A stretch of DNA of 64,000 nt from Burkholderia sp. Bp8963 (GCF_003854275.1 NZ_QTQP01000024.1:1-64000); one strand, 5' to 3'; shown: positions 28,766 through 37,303, counted from the stretch's first letter. The notes: a model not told the origin generated them from the sequence alone. Program-made: numbers and translations.

Positions 28766-29854
28766 TCAGAGTTCGGGGTAAAGCCGGCCGCGGTTGAAGA
28801 TGCGCGCCGGATCGAACGCCGCCTTCAGCCCACGGTGGATTTTCATCAGCGGCGCGGGCAGCGGCGTGAACACGCCGGCGCTGCGGTCGTACGATTCGCC
28901 CGCACGGAACAGCGTCGCGTGACCGCCAGCCTGCTTCGCGCTCATGCGGACGGTTTGCGCGTCGGCGTCGCTGATCCACCAGCGCTGCGCGCCACCCCAT
29001 TCCATCAGCTGGGTGCCTGGCAGGTGCATCGGCTCGGTGATCGACGGCAGCGACAGCCGCCACAGCGCAAAGCCCGGCGGAATGCCGCTGAAGAACGAAT
29101 CGGTCTGCTCGCGCAGGCCGGCCCAGAAGCGCTCGGCCTCGACCGCGTCGACGACTTCGCCGCCGAGCACGGTCTTCGCGGACTTCACGCTGGCCTCGGC
29201 GCCCGACAGGCGCAGCACGAGGGTGCCGTTGCGCCATGCGCTCGCGCTGACGGGCAGCGGGTGGCCGCCCCATTCGTTGAGCTTGCGCACCGCATCGGTC
29301 GCGCTCATCTCGAACTTCAGCGTGACTTCGGCGACGGGTACCGGCAGCACCTTGATCGACAGCTCGAGCATCAGCCCGAGCGTGCCGAGCGAGCCGGCCA
29401 TCAGCCGCGCTACGTCATAGCCGGCGACGTTCTTCACGACCTGGCCGCCGAACCGCAGCACCTCGCCGCGGCCGTTCATCAGCGCGACACCGAGCACGAA
29501 ATCGCGCGGCGCGCCGCAGGTCGCGCGCCGCGGGCCCGCGAGGCCGGCCGCGATGCAGCCGCCGACGGTGGCCATGCGGCCGAAATGCGGCGGCTCGAAC
29601 GGCAGCATCTGGCCGCGTTCGCCGAGGACGGCTTCAAGCTGGGCGAGCGGCGTGCCCGCGCGGACAGTCACCACGAGTTCGGCCGGGTCGTACGACACGA
29701 TGCCGTGAAACGCACGCGTGTCGAGGATCGCGCCCTCGAGCGCCTGGCCATACCAGTCCTTGGTACCGCCGCCGCGGATCCGCAGCGGCCGGCCGTCGGC
29801 ACTGGCGGCGCGGATGCGCTCCGCCCATTCGGCGACGATATCGTCCTCTTCCAT
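28766..29854 (-). CDS. glcE: Glycolate oxidase FAD-binding subunit GlcE
   Basis: A 362-residue FAD-binding subunit with the PCMH/FAD_binding_4 fold: RPLRIRGGGTKDWYGQALEG, VTVRAGTPLAQLEAVLGERG, GGCIAAGLAGPRRATCGAPR, and KNVAGYDVARLMAGSLGTLG. It is shorter than GlcD and lacks the long C-terminal cap, as is usual for GlcE. It lies 160 bp downstream of glcD and 7 bp upstream of glcF. All three subunits are needed in E. coli. Confidence 0.94.
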   Translation of the reverse strand: MEEDDIVAEWAERIRAASADGRPLRIRGGGTKDWYGQALEGAILDTRAFHGIVSYDPAELVVTVRAGTPLAQLEAVLGERGQMLPFEPPHFGRMATVGGCIAAGLAGPRRATCGAPRDFVLGVALMNGRGEVLRFGGQVVKNVAGYDVARLMAGSLGTLGLMLELSIKVLPVPVAEVTLKFEMSATDAVRKLNEWGGHPLPVSASAWRNGTLVLRLSGAEASVKSAKTVLGGEVVDAVEAERFWAGLREQTDSFFSGIPPGFALWRLSLPSITEPMHLPGTQLMEWGGAQRWWISDADAQTVRMSAKQAGGHATLFRAGESYDRSAGVFTPLPAPLMKIHRGLKAAFDPARIFNRGRLYPEL

Positions 29855-30014
29855 GATCGGTTGCTGCCTCGTCTTGTTGTCCGGTCGATTGTACCGGGGT
29901 GATGCGAATGCACATCGCGACTATCCCTAAGCCCGATTCACCGGTGGAACGCGGCACCGCCGCGCCGGCCCGGAGGCCGCGCGGGCGGTGCAGCGCCGGG
30001 ACGCCGGCGCGCGC

Positions 30015-31505
30015 TCAGAAGCGGGGGAGGTCGGGGTGCGGCAGGAGCCCGCCGCGCACGTGCTGGCGGCCGTATTCGGCGCAGCGTGCACGCGTCGGAA
30101 TGCCCTTGTCGGGATTGAGCAGCGCGGGCGGATCGAACGCGCGCTTGACCGCGAAGAACGCGTCGCGCTCCTGCGGCGAGAACTGTACGCACATCGAATT
30201 GAGCTTCTCGATGCCGACGCCGTGCTCGCCCGTCACGGTGCCGCCGAATTCGACGCAGCACTCGAGGATCTCCGCGCCGAACAGCTCCGCGCGGTGAAGC
30301 TCGTCCGGATCGTTCGCGTTGTAGAGGATCAGCGGATGCATGTTGCCATCGCCCGCATGGAACACGTTGATGCAGCGCAGCCCGTAGCGCGTCTCCATCT
30401 GCTCGATGCGAGCGAGGAGCGGCCCGACCGCGCGGCGCGGCACGGTGCCGTCCATGCAGTAATAGTCGGGGGAAATCCGTCCGGCGGCCGGAAACGCGTT
30501 CTTGCGGCCCGACCAGTAGCGCAGCCGCTCGCTCTCGTTGCGCGACACCTTGATGCGCGTCGCGCCGTGCTCGCGCAGCACCGCCGTCATCCGCGCGATC
30601 TCCTCGGCGACTTCTTCCGGCGTGCCGTCGGATTCGCACAGCAGGATCGCCTTCGCGTCGAGATCGTAGCCCGCATGCGTGAACGACTCGACGGCCTGCG
30701 TCGCCGGCTTGTCCATCATCTCGAGGCCGGCGGGGATGATGCCCGACGCGATGATCGCCGCGACCGCCTCGCCACCCTTGACGACATCGTCGAAGCTCGC
30801 CATCACGAGCTGCGCGGCCTGCGGCTTCGGGATCAGCTTCACCGTGACTTCGGTCACGATCGCGAACATGCCTTCGCTGCCGATCGTCACCGCGAGCAGG
30901 TCGAGGCCCGGCGCGTCGAGCGCGAGCGAGCCGAATTCGACGATCTCGCCGTCGATCGTCACCGCGCGCACGCGCATCACGTTGTGCACGGTCAGCCCGT
31001 ACTTCAGGCAGTGCACGCCGCCGGAGTTCTCGGCGACGTTGCCGCCGATCGTGCACGCGATCTGCGACGACGGATCGGGCGCGTAGTACAGGCCGTATGG
31101 CGCCGCGGCCTCGGAGATCGCGAGATTGCGCACGCCGGGCTGCACGGTCGCCGTGCGCGCGTACGGGTCGACCTCGACGATGCGCGTGAAACGCGCGAGC
31201 GACAGCACGACGCCGAGCGAGATCGGCAGCGCGCCGCCCGACAGGCTCGTGCCCGCGCCGCGCGGCACGATCGGCACCTCCATCCGCCGGCAGATCTGCA
31301 CGATGCGCTGCACCTGCGATTCGGTCTCGGGCAGCGCGACCGCGAGCGGCAGGCGGCGGTACGCGGACAGGCCGTCGCATTCGTACGGCGCGGTGTCTTC
31401 GTCGCGATACAGCAGGCAATGCGTCGGCAGCACGGCCATCAGCGCCTGCACGACTTCCCGCTGGCGCTGCGCGCGCATCTCGGCCGACAGTTCGGGGGCG
31501 TTCAT
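30015..31505 (-). CDS. glcD: Glycolate oxidase catalytic subunit GlcD
   Basis: A 496-residue flavoprotein. Start at 31505 (MNAPELSAEMRAQRQREVVQ) with GGAG upstream. FAD-binding signatures: VPIVPRGAGTSLSGGALPIS, IGGNVAENSGGVHCLKYG and LLAVTIGSEGMFAIVTEVTV. The C-terminal FAD-linked oxidase domain has VFHAGDGNMHPLILYN and GTVTGEHGVGIEKL. It lies 86 bp downstream of a paralogous FAD dehydrogenase gene on the same strand. Confidence 0.95.
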   Translation of the reverse strand: MNAPELSAEMRAQRQREVVQALMAVLPTHCLLYRDEDTAPYECDGLSAYRRLPLAVALPETESQVQRIVQICRRMEVPIVPRGAGTSLSGGALPISLGVVLSLARFTRIVEVDPYARTATVQPGVRNLAISEAAAPYGLYYAPDPSSQIACTIGGNVAENSGGVHCLKYGLTVHNVMRVRAVTIDGEIVEFGSLALDAPGLDLLAVTIGSEGMFAIVTEVTVKLIPKPQAAQLVMASFDDVVKGGEAVAAIIASGIIPAGLEMMDKPATQAVESFTHAGYDLDAKAILLCESDGTPEEVAEEIARMTAVLREHGATRIKVSRNESERLRYWSGRKNAFPAAGRISPDYYCMDGTVPRRAVGPLLARIEQMETRYGLRCINVFHAGDGNMHPLILYNANDPDELHRAELFGAEILECCVEFGGTVTGEHGVGIEKLNSMCVQFSPQERDAFFAVKRAFDPPALLNPDKGIPTRARCAEYGRQHVRGGLLPHPDLPRF

Positions 31506-31591
31506 CGGTTCTCCAGTGTCGGCGGGACTGCGCGCTCTGGCGCTTGCTCCCGCCCCATGCAAAGCGATTGGCGCGGCGTCGTCGCGCCGCG

Positions 31592-33028
31592 TCAGCACGT
31601 GAAAATCTTGCCGGGATTCATCAGGTTGCGCGGATCGAGCGCGAGCTTGATCGCGCGCATCGTGTCGATTGCGTTGTCGCCGTGCTCCTTCGGCAGGAAG
31701 CGCATCTTGTGCAGGCCGACGCCGTGCTCGCCCGTGCAGGTGCCGCCCATGCGCAGCGCGCGCTCGACGATCCGGTCGTTGATGCGTTCCGCTTCGTCGA
31801 TCTCGTCGGGCTTGTCGGGATCGATCAGGATCGCGACGTGGAAGTTGCCGTCGCCGACATGGCCGACGATCGGGCACGGGAGCGACGACGCGCGCAGGTC
31901 GGCCTCGGTTTCCTCGACGCACGCGGCCAGCTGCGAGATCGGCACGCAGACATCGGTCGTCACCGCGCGGCAGCCGGGCTTCAGCTGCAGCATCGCGAAG
32001 TACGCGTTGTGGCGCGCGGCCCAGAGCCGGCTGCGGTCTTCCGGCCGGGTCGCCCATTCGAAGCCCTGGCCCTGGTTCTGGCCGGCGAGCGCTTCCACCA
32101 GCTCCGCCTGTTCCTTCACACCGGCCTCGGTGCCGTGGAATTCGAAGAACAGCGTCGGCGCCTCGGCGAGCGTCAGGTTCGAGTGGCGGTTGATCGAGCG
32201 GATCGCGAGCGAGTCGACGAATTCGACGCGCGCGATCGGCACGCCGATCTGGATCGTCTCGATCACGGTGCGCACCGCGTCGCCCATCGACGGGAACGTG
32301 CAGATCGCGGCCGACACGGCTTCCGGCAGCGGATGCAGGCGCAGCGTGATCTCGGTGATCACGCCGAGCGTGCCCTCGGAGCCGACGAACAGGCGCGTGA
32401 GGTCGTAGCCGGCCGACGACTTGCGCGCGCGCGAGCCCGTCTTCACGACGCGGCCGTCGGCGAGCACCGCGGTCAGGCCGAGCACGTTCTCGCGCATCGT
32501 CCCGTAGCGCACGGCGTTGGTGCCGGACGCGCGGGTCGCAGTCATGCCGCCGATGCTCGCGTCGGCGCCGGGGTCGATCGGGAAGAACAGGCCCGTGTCG
32601 CGCAGCGCTTCGTTGAGCGCCTTGCGCGTGATGCCGGGCTCGACCGTGACGGTCAGGTCTTCCGCGTTGATCGACAGCACGCGGTTCATTTCGGACAGGT
32701 CGAGCGACACGCCGCCGCGCACCGCGAGCAGATGGCCTTCGAGCGACGAACCCGCGCCATATGGAATCAGCGGCACGCTGTAGAGTGCGCACAGCGACAC
32801 GACCTGCCGGACGTCGTCGACGCTGTGCGCAAACACGACCGCGTCGGGCAGTTGCGGGTCGAACGGCGATTCGTCACGGCCGTGGTGCGCGCGCACCGCG
32901 TCGGCCGTCGACACGCGCTCGCCGAAGGCGGCACGCAGCGCATCGAGGAAGGCGGGGGGCAGCGGGCGGCGCGATACGGCGGGTTGAGCCGAGGCGGCCG
33001 ATGCAGCCGGCGGGGCGGGGTGATTCAC
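31592..33028 (-). CDS. FAD-binding oxidoreductase, D-lactate dehydrogenase-like
   Basis: A 478-residue paralogue of GlcD. Start GTG at 33028, with GAGGAG upstream. FAD motifs: VPLIPYGAGSSLEGHLLAV, DASIGGMTATRASGTNAVRY and RLFVGSEGTLGVITEITLRL. The cap domain has GHVGDGNFHVAIL and GGTCTGEHGVGLHKM. It resembles cytochrome-linked D-lactate or D-2-hydroxy-acid dehydrogenases (LDHD type) more than GlcD. It is the first gene of the glc run, so two hydroxy-acid dehydrogenases are likely expressed together. Exact substrate uncertain. Confidence 0.87.
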   Translation of the reverse strand: MNHPAPPAASAASAQPAVSRRPLPPAFLDALRAAFGERVSTADAVRAHHGRDESPFDPQLPDAVVFAHSVDDVRQVVSLCALYSVPLIPYGAGSSLEGHLLAVRGGVSLDLSEMNRVLSINAEDLTVTVEPGITRKALNEALRDTGLFFPIDPGADASIGGMTATRASGTNAVRYGTMRENVLGLTAVLADGRVVKTGSRARKSSAGYDLTRLFVGSEGTLGVITEITLRLHPLPEAVSAAICTFPSMGDAVRTVIETIQIGVPIARVEFVDSLAIRSINRHSNLTLAEAPTLFFEFHGTEAGVKEQAELVEALAGQNQGQGFEWATRPEDRSRLWAARHNAYFAMLQLKPGCRAVTTDVCVPISQLAACVEETEADLRASSLPCPIVGHVGDGNFHVAILIDPDKPDEIDEAERINDRIVERALRMGGTCTGEHGVGLHKMRFLPKEHGDNAIDTMRAIKLALDPRNLMNPGKIFTC

Positions 33029-33211
33029 ACGAGTCTCCTCTCGATCGGCGCGGGCGCGTCGGCATCGGCGCCGATTCCATGCAAAGTTCGACAGCTTGTC
33101 CGGCAGGCACCGCTGCGTGGCGGTTTGTGGCGGTTTGGGTTCATTCTACGCTGGAACACCCGCTGCGAGCCGCGCGGCGGGCTGCGATAATCGGTATCCA
33201 ACCTGGTAGCT

Positions 33212-33228
33212 GACTTGGTACCCAAGTC
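33212..33228. promoter_or_regulatory. Palindrome GACTTGG-TAC-CCAAGTC, candidate operator
   Basis: A perfect 7-bp inverted repeat lies in the 263-bp divergent gap between the D-lactate-dehydrogenase-like gene and the cobalamin adenosyltransferase gene, 63 bp before the latter's ATG. The related elements GGTACC and CCTAGG follow at once (33229-33237), giving a roughly 12-bp-spaced degenerate series to 33245. GATAAT at 33186-33191 may be a -10 box. No regulator is identified. Confidence 0.4.
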
Positions 33229-33291
33229 GGTACCTAGGTCGGAACCAACGCAACCGGGGCCGCGCCGCGGCCGCGCAACAGAGGACTTCGC

Positions 33292-33843
33292 ATGGGCAAC
33301 CGCTTGAGCAAGATCGCCACCCGCACGGGCGATGACGGCACCACCGGTCTGGGCGACGGGCGGCGCATCGGCAAGGACGACGTGCGGATCGCCGCGATCG
33401 GCGACGTCGACGAACTGAATTCGAACCTTGGCGTGCTGCTCGCCGAGCCGTTGCCCGACGACGTGCGTGCGGCGCTCGTGACGATCCAGCACGACCTGTT
33501 CGACCTCGGCGGCGAGCTGTGCATCCCCGGCCACACGGTGCTCGACGACACGCATCTCGCGCGTCTCGACCAGTGGCTCGCCGACTACAACGCGACGCTG
33601 TCGCCGCTGAAGGAGTTCATCCTGCCGGGCGGCTCGCGCGCAGCGGCGCTCGCGCATGTGTGCCGCACCGTGTGCCGGCGCGCCGAACGCGCGATCGTCG
33701 CGCTCGGTCGCAGCGAGCCGCTGCACGAGACGCCGCGCCGTTACGTGAACCGGCTGTCGGATCTGCTGTTCGTGCTGGCGCGGGTGCTGAACCGCGCGGA
33801 CGGCGGCTCGGACGTGCTGTGGGAACGCGATCGCCCGCGGTGA
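33292..33843 (+). CDS. Cob(I)alamin adenosyltransferase, PduO type
   Basis: A 183-residue enzyme that makes adenosylcobalamin from ATP and cob(I)alamin. Start MGNRLSKIATRTGDDGTTGL contains the N-terminal ATP-binding TRTGDDGTTGL motif. The trimeric helical-bundle signatures AIGDVDELNSNLGVLLAE and CRTVCRRAERAIVAL follow, then the conserved YVNRLSDLLFVLARVLNRAD. No cobalamin-dependent enzyme or B12 riboswitch is nearby. It is upstream of hmp by 130 bp on the same strand. Confidence 0.94.
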   Translation: MGNRLSKIATRTGDDGTTGLGDGRRIGKDDVRIAAIGDVDELNSNLGVLLAEPLPDDVRAALVTIQHDLFDLGGELCIPGHTVLDDTHLARLDQWLADYNATLSPLKEFILPGGSRAAALAHVCRTVCRRAERAIVALGRSEPLHETPRRYVNRLSDLLFVLARVLNRADGGSDVLWERDRPR

Positions 33844-33935
33844 CGCGCGGGCGGCCGGGCGCCTGCGCCGGCCGTCATCCTGTCCAGCCCCTTTTCCGCA
33901 CTGCGACAATTTGCCCGGGGGGGCGCCGGATTTTA

Positions 33936-33958
33936 AAGATGTATTGTGTGGGCATGTT
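33936..33958 (+). promoter_or_regulatory. NsrR-like operator upstream of hmp
   Basis: AAGATG (33936-33941), 11 bp, then CATGTT (33953-33958) give the size and symmetry of the NsrR consensus (AAGATG-N11-CATCTT); the left half extends as AAGATGTATT. It ends 15 bp before the hmp ATG, where bound NsrR would block transcription until nitric oxide damages its cluster. NsrR control of hmp is known in several proteobacteria; here it is inferred. Confidence 0.7.
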
Positions 33959-33973
33959 TAACGGAGAACGAGC

Positions 33974-35182
33974 ATGACCCACATTACCGCCGACCAGATG
34001 GCCCGTGTGAAGGCCACCGCCCCTGTCCTCGCCGTGCATGGCGCGACGATCACGCAGCACTTCTATCAGCGCATGTTCGCGCGGCATCCGGAACTGAAGA
34101 ACCTGTTCAACCAGACGCACCAGAAGACCGGCAGCCAGCCGGAAACGCTCGCGAAGGCGGTCTACGCATATGCGGCGAACATCGACAATCTCGGTGCGCT
34201 CGGCGGGGCGGTGTCGCACATCGCGAACAAGCACGCGAGCATGAACATCCGTCCGGAGCATTACCCGATCGTCGGCGAGAACCTGCTCGCGTCGATCGTC
34301 GAAGTGCTCGGCGACGCGGTCGATGCGGAAACGCTCGAAGCGTGGCGCGTCGCCTACGGGCAGCTCGCGCAGATCCTGATCGGCGCCGAGGCGGATCTGT
34401 ACGCGGGTGCGGCGTGGAGCGGCTTCCGGCCGTTCAAGGTCGCGCGCAAGGTGCGCGAGAGCGACGAGATCACGTCGTTCTACCTGACGCCTGGGGACGG
34501 CGGCGCAGCGCCGAAGTTCGAGCCGGGCCAGTACGTGACGGTGAAGCGCTTCGTCGGCGACCTGGGCGTCGACCAGCCGCGCCAGTACAGCCTGTCCGAT
34601 GCGCCGCACGGCAAGTGGCTGCGCATCTCGGTGAAGCGCGAGGCCGGCAAGGCGGAGGCGATCCCGGCCGGCAAGGTGTCGACGCTGATGCACGACGGCG
34701 TCGAGGAGGGCTCGGTCGTCGAGGTGACCGCGCCGATGGGCGAGTTCACGCTGAAGCGCGATGCGGATACGCCGGTCGTGCTGATCTCGGGCGGCGTCGG
34801 CATCACGCCGATGATGTCGATGGCGTCGACGCTGATCGCGGAAGGCAGCAAGCGCGACGTGCGTTTCATCCACGCGTGCCGCTCGGGCGCGGTGCACGCG
34901 TTCCGCGACTGGCTGAACGATACGGTGCGCGAGCACGCGAACGTCAAGCGCACGGTGCTGTACGAACTGGTCGGCCCGAACGACCGCGCGGGTGTCGACC
35001 ACGATCTCGAAGGGCGGCTCACGCCGGAGCGCGTGAAGCAATATGCGCTGGTGCCGGACGCCGACTATTACATCTGCGGCCCGATCGCGTTCATGAAGGC
35101 GCAACGCGACGCGCTCGTCGCGCTGGGCGTCGCGCCGGAGCGCGTGAACACCGAGATCTTCGGTTCGGGCGCGCTCGAGTGA
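33974..35182 (+). CDS. hmp: Flavohaemoprotein, nitric oxide dioxygenase
   Basis: A 402-residue three-domain protein that converts NO and O2 to nitrate. The globin domain (1-140) has the distal Tyr31 in TQHFYQRMF and the likely proximal His87 in HIANKHASMNIRPEHY. The FAD domain has RQYSLSDAP, and the NAD(P)H domain has LISGGVGITPMMSMAST and ADYYICGPIAFMKAQ. Full length. A ribosome-binding site GGAG precedes the ATG, and an NsrR-like operator lies just upstream, suggesting induction by nitric oxide. A strong terminator follows. Confidence 0.96.
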   Translation: MTHITADQMARVKATAPVLAVHGATITQHFYQRMFARHPELKNLFNQTHQKTGSQPETLAKAVYAYAANIDNLGALGGAVSHIANKHASMNIRPEHYPIVGENLLASIVEVLGDAVDAETLEAWRVAYGQLAQILIGAEADLYAGAAWSGFRPFKVARKVRESDEITSFYLTPGDGGAAPKFEPGQYVTVKRFVGDLGVDQPRQYSLSDAPHGKWLRISVKREAGKAEAIPAGKVSTLMHDGVEEGSVVEVTAPMGEFTLKRDADTPVVLISGGVGITPMMSMASTLIAEGSKRDVRFIHACRSGAVHAFRDWLNDTVREHANVKRTVLYELVGPNDRAGVDHDLEGRLTPERVKQYALVPDADYYICGPIAFMKAQRDALVALGVAPERVNTEIFGSGALE

Positions 35183-35211
35183 CGCGCTGACGCTCGATTT
35201 CCGAGAAACAC

Positions 35212-35240
35212 GAAAGCCCGGCGCGAGCCGGGCTTTTCGT
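35212..35240 (+). terminator. Rho-independent terminator after hmp
   Basis: Stem GAAAGCCCGGC / GCCGGGCTTTTC around GCGA, 30 bp after the hmp stop; the run of T residues is short. Confidence 0.85.
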
Positions 35241-35321
35241 TGTGTGGCATGGCCGCGCGCGACGGCGCATGCCGCTGGCCTGCACGGAACGGCTACCGCC
35301 GTATTGCGTTTTTCCGCAATG

Positions 35322-35711
35322 TCACGCGCGCAGCATCAGCGTCGCATGGTAACGCCACACCTTTGGATCGGCGCTGACGAGCGGCATGCCTTCATACAGT
35401 GCCTGCGCGACCATCACGCGATCGAACGGATCGGCATGGTCGGGGAAGTCGGGTAATGTCGCGACCGCTTCGACGTGATCGCTGCTGATCGACAACTCTG
35501 CGAAACCGGCAAGTCGGAACGCCGACCGTGCGTCACGCGGATGAACGAGCAGATTGCCCTTGCGGTACTTGATCGCGATTTCCCAGATGGACGCCGCGCT
35601 GACGTACAGCGTGTTGTCCGGGTTCTCGATCAGCTCGGCGGCCGTCGATGAAAGTTGCGGGGCCCCTTCGGCGGCCCATAGCGCGATATGCGTATCGAGC
35701 AGCAGCTTCAC
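35322..35711 (-). CDS. PIN-domain toxin, VapC-like
   Basis: A 129-residue PIN-domain ribonuclease, start GTG at 35711. Acidic active-site residues lie in KLLLDTHIALW (Asp6), SAASIWEIAIKY (Glu) and DHADPFDRVMVAQA (Asp). The C-terminal strand is LVSADPKVWRYH. Its GTG overlaps the antitoxin stop by 4 bp (GTGA), the normal coupled layout of antitoxin first, toxin second. The length is full, so the toxin may be active. The target RNA is unknown. Confidence 0.92.
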   Translation of the reverse strand: MKLLLDTHIALWAAEGAPQLSSTAAELIENPDNTLYVSAASIWEIAIKYRKGNLLVHPRDARSAFRLAGFAELSISSDHVEAVATLPDFPDHADPFDRVMVAQALYEGMPLVSADPKVWRYHATLMLRA

Positions 35712-35977
35712 GGCTCGAGCCCCTGCTCGCCGCTTGCGTCGAAGTCGGCGGCGATCGAGTCGTCGCCCGCATTGAACGCGTCGACCGTTGCCGGAATATG
35801 CAGCCCGGCCAGCAACTGGCGGGCTGCGCCAATTCGCTTCGGCGCCACATAGGGAACGATTCGGGCGACCGGGTGGCCATTGCGGGCAATCACGACCTCG
35901 GATTCCCGCCCGAGTTCGAGTGCTTCGACAAGGCCGGAAAGCCGTGACTTGGCATCGTGCATGTTGACGATAGGCAT
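35708..35977 (-). CDS. Antitoxin, Phd/YefM family
   Basis: An 89-residue antitoxin. The N-terminal Phd/YefM DNA-binding domain is MPIVNMHDAKSRLSGLVEAL then EVVIARNGHPVARIVPY. The acidic C-terminus (FNAGDDSIAADFDASGEQ) would wrap the toxin. It is the first gene of the pair. Candidate operator palindromes lie 11-40 bp upstream of its start. The family (Phd) is paired with a PIN toxin rather than Doc or YoeB, a common alternative arrangement. Confidence 0.9.
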   Translation of the reverse strand: MPIVNMHDAKSRLSGLVEALELGRESEVVIARNGHPVARIVPYVAPKRIGAARQLLAGLHIPATVDAFNAGDDSIAADFDASGEQGLEP

Positions 35978-35987
35978 CGAATTTCTC

Positions 35988-36017
35988 GCTTAGCTAAGCT
36001 ATGTTAGCTAGTTTAGC
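35988..36017. promoter_or_regulatory. Palindromic operator of the toxin-antitoxin pair
   Basis: A perfect 12-bp palindrome GCTTAGCTAAGC (35988-35999) is followed by repeated TTAGC elements (36004-36008, 36013-36017). The tract is A/T-rich and lies directly upstream of the antitoxin start. Autorepression through such palindromes by the antitoxin and toxin complex is typical. No separate -35/-10 boxes are clear. Confidence 0.7.
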
Positions 36018-36101
36018 AGACTCGAGCGCTTGTCGCGGGCGGCATCCGTGGCCGCCTCGCCGCAAGGCGGGAGCCCGTCGAGCCCCGCCCGCTTGCTCCC
36101 G

Positions 36102-37175
36102 TCAGTTGCCGCTGCCGCGCGCGACGCGACGGGCCTTGACCGACTCCGCAAGCCCCTCGAGCACCTTCACGCTGTCTTCCCAGTTGATGCACGCATCGGT
36201 GATGCTCTGGCCGTAGGTCAGCGGGCAGCCTTCCTTCAGGTCCTGGCGGCCTTCGACGAGGTGCGATTCGACCATCACGCCGACGATGCGCTCGTCGCCC
36301 GCCGCGATCTGGCGGCCGATGTCCGCGCACACGGGGATCTGGTTCTCGTGCTTCTTCGAGCTGTTCGCGTGGCTCGCGTCGATCATCAGGCGCGCGGCGA
36401 GGCCGGCCTTGCCGATGTCAGTGCACGCGGCGTTCACGCTTTCGGCGTCGTAGTTCGGCGTTTTGCCGCCGCGCAGGATCACGTGGCAGTCCTCGTTGCC
36501 GGCCGTCGACACGATCGCCGAGTGGCCGCCCTTCGTCACCGACAGGAAATGGTGTGGCTGCGACGCGGCCTTGATCGCGTCGACCGCGATCTTCACGTTG
36601 CCGTCAGTGCCGTTCTTGAAGCCGACCGGGCACGACAGCCCCGACGCGAGCTCGCGGTGCACCTGCGACTCGGTCGTGCGCGCGCCGATCGCGCCCCACG
36701 AGATCAGGTCCGCGAGGTACTGCGGGCTGATCATGTCGAGGTATTCGGTCCCCGCCGGCAGGCCCATCTCGTTGATCTGCAGCAGCAATTCGCGCGCGGT
36801 GCGCAGGCCCTCGTTGATCTTGAAGCTGTTGTCGAGGTGCGGATCGTTGATGAGCCCCTTCCAGCCGACCGTCGTGCGCGGCTTCTCGAAGTACACGCGC
36901 ATCACGATTTCGAGTTCGTTCGCGAAGCGCTCGCGTTCCTTCACCAGCCGCCCCGCGTACTCGAGCGCCGCCTTCGTGTCGTGGATCGAGCACGGCCCGA
37001 TCACGACGATCAGCCGGTCGTCCATCCCGTGCAGGATCCGGTGCATCGACTGCCGCGAGTTGTAGATCAACTCGGACGCGGCTTCGGAACACGCGAATTC
37101 GCGGATCAGGTGGGCGGGCGGCGTCAGCTCCTTGAGCTCACGAATGCGGACGTCGTCGGTATTGTGCGGGGGCAT
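36102..37175 (-). CDS. aroG: DAHP synthase, class I (AroG type)
   Basis: A 357-residue 3-deoxy-7-phosphoheptulonate synthase, the entry to aromatic amino-acid synthesis. Start MPPHNTDDVRIRELKELTPP, preceded by AAGGAG. Motifs: LIVVIGPCSIHD with the metal cysteine, MRVYFEKPRTTVGWKGLIND, the RTTESQVHRELASGLSCPVG segment, GGKTPNYD, and IDASHANSSKKHENQI. It is of the AroFGH class, normally feedback-controlled by one aromatic amino acid; which one cannot be told safely. The upstream region has TGAATT direct repeats but no classical TyrR box. Confidence 0.95.
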   Translation of the reverse strand: MPPHNTDDVRIRELKELTPPAHLIREFACSEAASELIYNSRQSMHRILHGMDDRLIVVIGPCSIHDTKAALEYAGRLVKERERFANELEIVMRVYFEKPRTTVGWKGLINDPHLDNSFKINEGLRTARELLLQINEMGLPAGTEYLDMISPQYLADLISWGAIGARTTESQVHRELASGLSCPVGFKNGTDGNVKIAVDAIKAASQPHHFLSVTKGGHSAIVSTAGNEDCHVILRGGKTPNYDAESVNAACTDIGKAGLAARLMIDASHANSSKKHENQIPVCADIGRQIAAGDERIVGVMVESHLVEGRQDLKEGCPLTYGQSITDACINWEDSVKVLEGLAESVKARRVARGSGN

Positions 37176-37269
37176 GCTGTTTCTCCTTGATAGGGCTAGC
37201 CGTTCGGTCAGTGCGCGTGCGGCAAATTCATCAATTCAGGCAATTCAGTCGTACTGGGGGCGAAGGGCG

Positions 37270-37303
37270 AAAAAAAACCGCCGGGTTCGCCGGCGGTTTT
37301 TTT
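37270..37303. terminator. Strong bidirectional hairpin between tldD and aroG
   Basis: AAAACCGCCGG / CCGGCGGTTTT with a short loop and long A and T runs on both sides. It lies in the 363-bp gap 37176-37538 between two minus-strand genes, so it would end transcripts coming from tldD. An A/T-rich stretch (about 37360-37440) without a reading frame fills the rest. Confidence 0.85.

Noticed and set aside
33029..33291. Cobalamin riboswitch before the adenosyltransferase gene
   Set aside because: No B12-box or the required multi-helix arrangement could be recognised; only palindromes are present.
35322..35977. Genomic island around the toxin-antitoxin pair
   Set aside because: No integrase, transposase, direct repeats or tRNA scar flanks the pair; only two genes are inserted, so a larger island is not supported.
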